The notes under the pieces: generated by a model
Told to the model about the DNA's origin: nothing
Databases searched by the model: none
The model's input: only the letters and a program-made list of their open reading frames with translations
Made by a program: the position numbers and the translations under genes
Shown: piece after piece, positions 6,577 to 7,619 of the stretch
Layout of the letters: every line of letters begins with the position of its first letter
Position numbering within the stretch: the first letter of the stretch is position 1
Assembly (NCBI GenBank): GCA_049644345.1
Contig: JBARRS010000010.1
Location: forward strand, 1 to 7,619
Length of the DNA: 7,619 bases
Direction: 5' to 3'
DNA from: JBARRS01 sp049644345
GTDB lineage: Bacteria; Actinomycetota; Thermoleophilia; Gaiellales; Gaiellaceae

Positions 6577-7305
6577 CTAGCCTTCGGCGTTGCCGGATTC
6601 GCCGCCGGCGGCTTCCTCGCCGGTCTCCGGCGGCGCTTCCTCGCCCTCGGGGACTTCCTCGCCCTCCGGCACCTCGGCGCCTTCCTCGAGCTCCTCCTCG
6701 CCCTCCTCGACCTCGGGCTCCGGCTCGACGAACCGCGTCGGCATCGTCACCGTCGCGAGCACGGTCTCCTCCGGATCGTCGAGCAGCGTCACGCCTTCGG
6801 GCGCGACCAGGTCGGAGAGCCGCTTCGTGTCGCCTATCTCCATGTCCCTGACGTCGAGCTCGATTCTCTCCGGCACCTCCATCGGCAGCGCTTCGACATT
6901 GATCTCGCGCGTCACCTGAGAGAGGACACCACCCTCTTTCACGCCCGCCGGCTCGCCGACGAGCTCGACGACGACCTGCGCATGGATCGCCTGGTCGAGC
7001 CGCACTTCCTGGAGATCGATGTGAAGGAGGGTGCCGCGAACAGGATCCTGCTGGTATTCCTTGAGAATCGACGGGCTCGCCTTCGCCCCGTCCGAGTCGA
7101 AGGTGACGTCGAGGATCGCGTGCAGGCCGGCGTCGCCGGTCAGTGCGCGTCGCAGCTCCCTCTCCTCGACGCAGAAGGGATGCGGGGCATTTCCCCGCCC
7201 GTAGAAGACCCCGGGGACGAGGCCGGATCTGCGAAGCCGCCGCGACTCGCCCGATCCGCGCCGCTCGCGCTCTTGCACCTTCAGCTTGACGCGCTCTCCT
7301 GCCAC
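6577..7305 (-). CDS. rplY: Large ribosomal subunit protein bL25, CTC/TL5 family, with acidic C-terminal tail
   Basis: L25 of the CTC type binds 5S rRNA in the 50S subunit. With GTG 7305 the protein has 242 residues. The N-terminal 5S-binding domain (about 1-90) carries the family pattern of a basic helix then SRRLRRSGLVPGVFYG, with SPSILKEYQQDPVRGTLLHIDL near its end. A C-terminal beta domain (about 95-190) has VVVELVGEPAGVKEGGVL and PERIELDVRDMEIGDTKRL. The last 50 residues (193-242) contain 22 Glu and no Lys or Arg, with a repeated PEGEEV unit. A TTG at 7314 would add MPA in frame; I prefer the GTG because neither has an SD and a TACACT element lies 8 nt upstream of it, suggesting a leaderless message. 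It is probably the first gene of the minus-strand chain here. Stress-related roles are known for some CTC proteins, but nothing visible here shows one. Confidence 0.93.
   Translation of the reverse strand: MAGERVKLKVQERERRGSGESRRLRRSGLVPGVFYGRGNAPHPFCVEERELRRALTGDAGLHAILDVTFDSDGAKASPSILKEYQQDPVRGTLLHIDLQEVRLDQAIHAQVVVELVGEPAGVKEGGVLSQVTREINVEALPMEVPERIELDVRDMEIGDTKRLSDLVAPEGVTLLDDPEETVLATVTMPTRFVEPEPEVEEGEEELEEGAEVPEGEEVPEGEEAPPETGEEAAGGESGNAEG
6635..6670 (-). repeat. Two-copy 18-bp tandem repeat inside rplY
   Basis: Two adjacent 18-nt units (6635-6652 and 6653-6670 on the plus strand, differing at a few positions) encode two copies of the six-residue unit PEGEEV/A in the acidic tail of L25. 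A degenerate third copy (EEGAEV) adjoins. The length is a multiple of three, so copy-number change would preserve the reading frame. Confidence 0.6.
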
Positions 7306-7313
7306 GGCGGGCA

Positions 7314-7319
7314 AGTGTA
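7314..7319 (-). promoter_or_regulatory. Candidate -10 element for a leaderless rplY transcript
   Basis: TACACT on the minus strand fits the actinobacterial TANNNT pattern. It ends 8 nt before the GTG at 7305, so transcription would start at or next to the first base of that codon. No convincing -35 hexamer is found 16-18 nt upstream, which is common in actinobacteria but leaves the call weak. Confidence 0.3.
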
Positions 7320-7322
7320 GCT

Positions 7323-7344
7323 AGCCCGGTGAGCTCTCAGGGCT
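7323..7344. other. Inverted repeat in the divergent intergenic region
   Basis: AGCCC and GGGCT enclose TGA-GCTC-TCA, giving an 8-bp stem with a 2-nt GG bulge on one side. It lies just upstream of the rplY start and at the beginning of the possible leader of the plus-strand small gene. It could be an operator or a transcript hairpin; there is no direct evidence for either. Confidence 0.25.
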
Positions 7345-7345
7345 C

Positions 7346-7409
7346 TCCCAGCGAAGTCACGGTCAAGCCACAGGCCGAGCCGCTTTCATCCCTGCTGGGA
7401 CTCCGTGAC
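7346..7409 (+). promoter_or_regulatory. Candidate structured leader with two interleaved 7-bp inverted repeats, upstream of the small plus-strand gene
   Basis: TCCCAGC (7346-7352) is complementary to GCTGGGA (7394-7400), and GTCACGG (7356-7362) to CCGTGAC (7403-7409). The order is A, B, A', B', so the stems either form a pseudoknot or exclude each other. The second stem ends 6 nt before the SD region of the small gene. CTTTC (7383-7387) can also pair with GAAAG (7414-7418) at the SD. No riboswitch consensus that I can recall matches. In GC-rich DNA one such repeat could be chance. Confidence 0.3.
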
Positions 7410-7414
7410 GCGAG

Positions 7415-7423
7415 AAAGGAGGT
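7415..7423 (+). promoter_or_regulatory. Strong Shine-Dalgarno for the 55-residue gene
   Basis: AAAGGAGGT is a near-perfect anti-SD complement. Counted from AGGAGG the spacing to ATG 7427 is 4 nt, slightly short but workable. It is the strongest ribosome binding site in the window and the main reason to believe the small gene. Confidence 0.65.
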
Positions 7424-7426
7424 TGG

Positions 7427-7594
7427 ATGGACATTCCCAAGCGCAGCCTGGCGGCGGCCGTGGCGGTGGTCGTGCTCGGAGCCGGAGGCGGCGCTGCGAT
7501 TGCGGCCACGCACGGCGGCTCGACCGGGAAGTCGAGCGGCCGGGCCGGCACGTCGACGAGCACGCACAAGTGCTCACATTCGTCGTCGGCGTGA
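7427..7594 (+). CDS. Small exported or membrane-anchored peptide, unknown function (55 residues)
   Basis: I do not recognise a family. The frame starts at ATG 7427 after a strong SD and ends at TGA 7592-7594. Residues 1-7 (MDIPKRS) form a short basic n-region, and 8-27 are an Ala/Val/Gly hydrophobic stretch ending AAIAA. This is typical of a Sec signal peptide with possible cleavage after AIA (about residue 26), or of a single membrane segment. The remaining 28-29 residues are Ser/Thr/Gly/His-rich and low in complexity, with a single cysteine in HKCSH (47-51), which might bind a metal or form an intermolecular disulfide. The gene is divergent from rplY with about 120 nt between the starts, so the two do not share an operon. 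A short spurious frame remains possible, but the SD plus signal-like N-terminus argue for a real gene. Confidence 0.55.
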   Translation: MDIPKRSLAAAVAVVVLGAGGGAAIAATHGGSTGKSSGRAGTSTSTHKCSHSSSA

Positions 7595-7619
7595 CTGCAG
7601 GCCGAAAGACAAGCCAGGG

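Noticed and set aside
5938..7320. 460-residue plus-strand open frame spanning pth and rplY
   Set aside because: It is entirely antisense to two well-supported genes and has the composition expected of a shadow frame.
7346..7423. Known riboswitch (c-di-AMP, c-di-GMP, cobalamin, SAM-IV) upstream of the small gene
   Set aside because: None of the conserved core motifs I can recall for these classes is present; only the generic stem pattern is seen.
1..7619. Mobile element, CRISPR array, defence or toxin system, tRNA or rRNA
   Set aside because: No transposase or integrase motifs, spaced repeats, terminal inverted repeats or structural RNA signatures were found; almost all of the window is conserved core gene content.

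Overview
The window is about 7.6 kb of GC-rich bacterial chromosome carrying conserved housekeeping genes. Very high GC, GTG, TTG and CTG starts, near-absence of strong Shine-Dalgarno (SD) sites inside the gene chain, and the gene order point to an actinobacterium. The Ala/Arg/Glu-rich proteins would suit a deep-branching lineage such as Thermoleophilia, but that assignment is inference from composition, not a database match. The order ribosomal protein L25 - pth - mfd - (PPIase) - mazG - eno resembles the cluster I recall from Mycobacterium tuberculosis (pth, rplY ... mfd, mazG, lpqU, eno).

Six genes run on the minus strand, in transcription order from the right. They are rplY/ctc (6577-7305), pth (5974-6567), mfd (2570-5773), a parvulin-type peptidylprolyl isomerase lipoprotein (1473-2573), mazG (677-1471) and eno (1-680, C-terminus outside the window). 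The rplY-pth gap is 9 nt. A 200-nt gap separates pth from mfd. From mfd to eno the genes overlap or abut: a GTGA overlap, a 1-nt gap, then a CTGA overlap. This suggests one translationally coupled unit. The pth-mfd gap is the only sizeable break; it holds a tight run of G-tracts and several inverted repeats, so mfd may have its own leader or promoter.

At the right edge a divergent plus-strand gene encodes a 55-residue exported or membrane-anchored peptide of unknown function (7427-7594). It has a near-perfect SD and a leader with two 7-bp inverted repeats in interleaved order.

The products cover translation (L25 on 5S rRNA, Pth recycling peptidyl-tRNA), transcription-coupled repair (Mfd), nucleotide-pool cleaning (MazG), extracytoplasmic folding (PPIase) and glycolysis (enolase). 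I see no mobile element, CRISPR array, tRNA, rRNA or toxin/defence cassette. The points most worth a second look are the CTG start of eno, the structured mfd leader, a shortened N-terminal region in Mfd, a possible Tat signal on the PPIase, and the small divergent gene with its leader.
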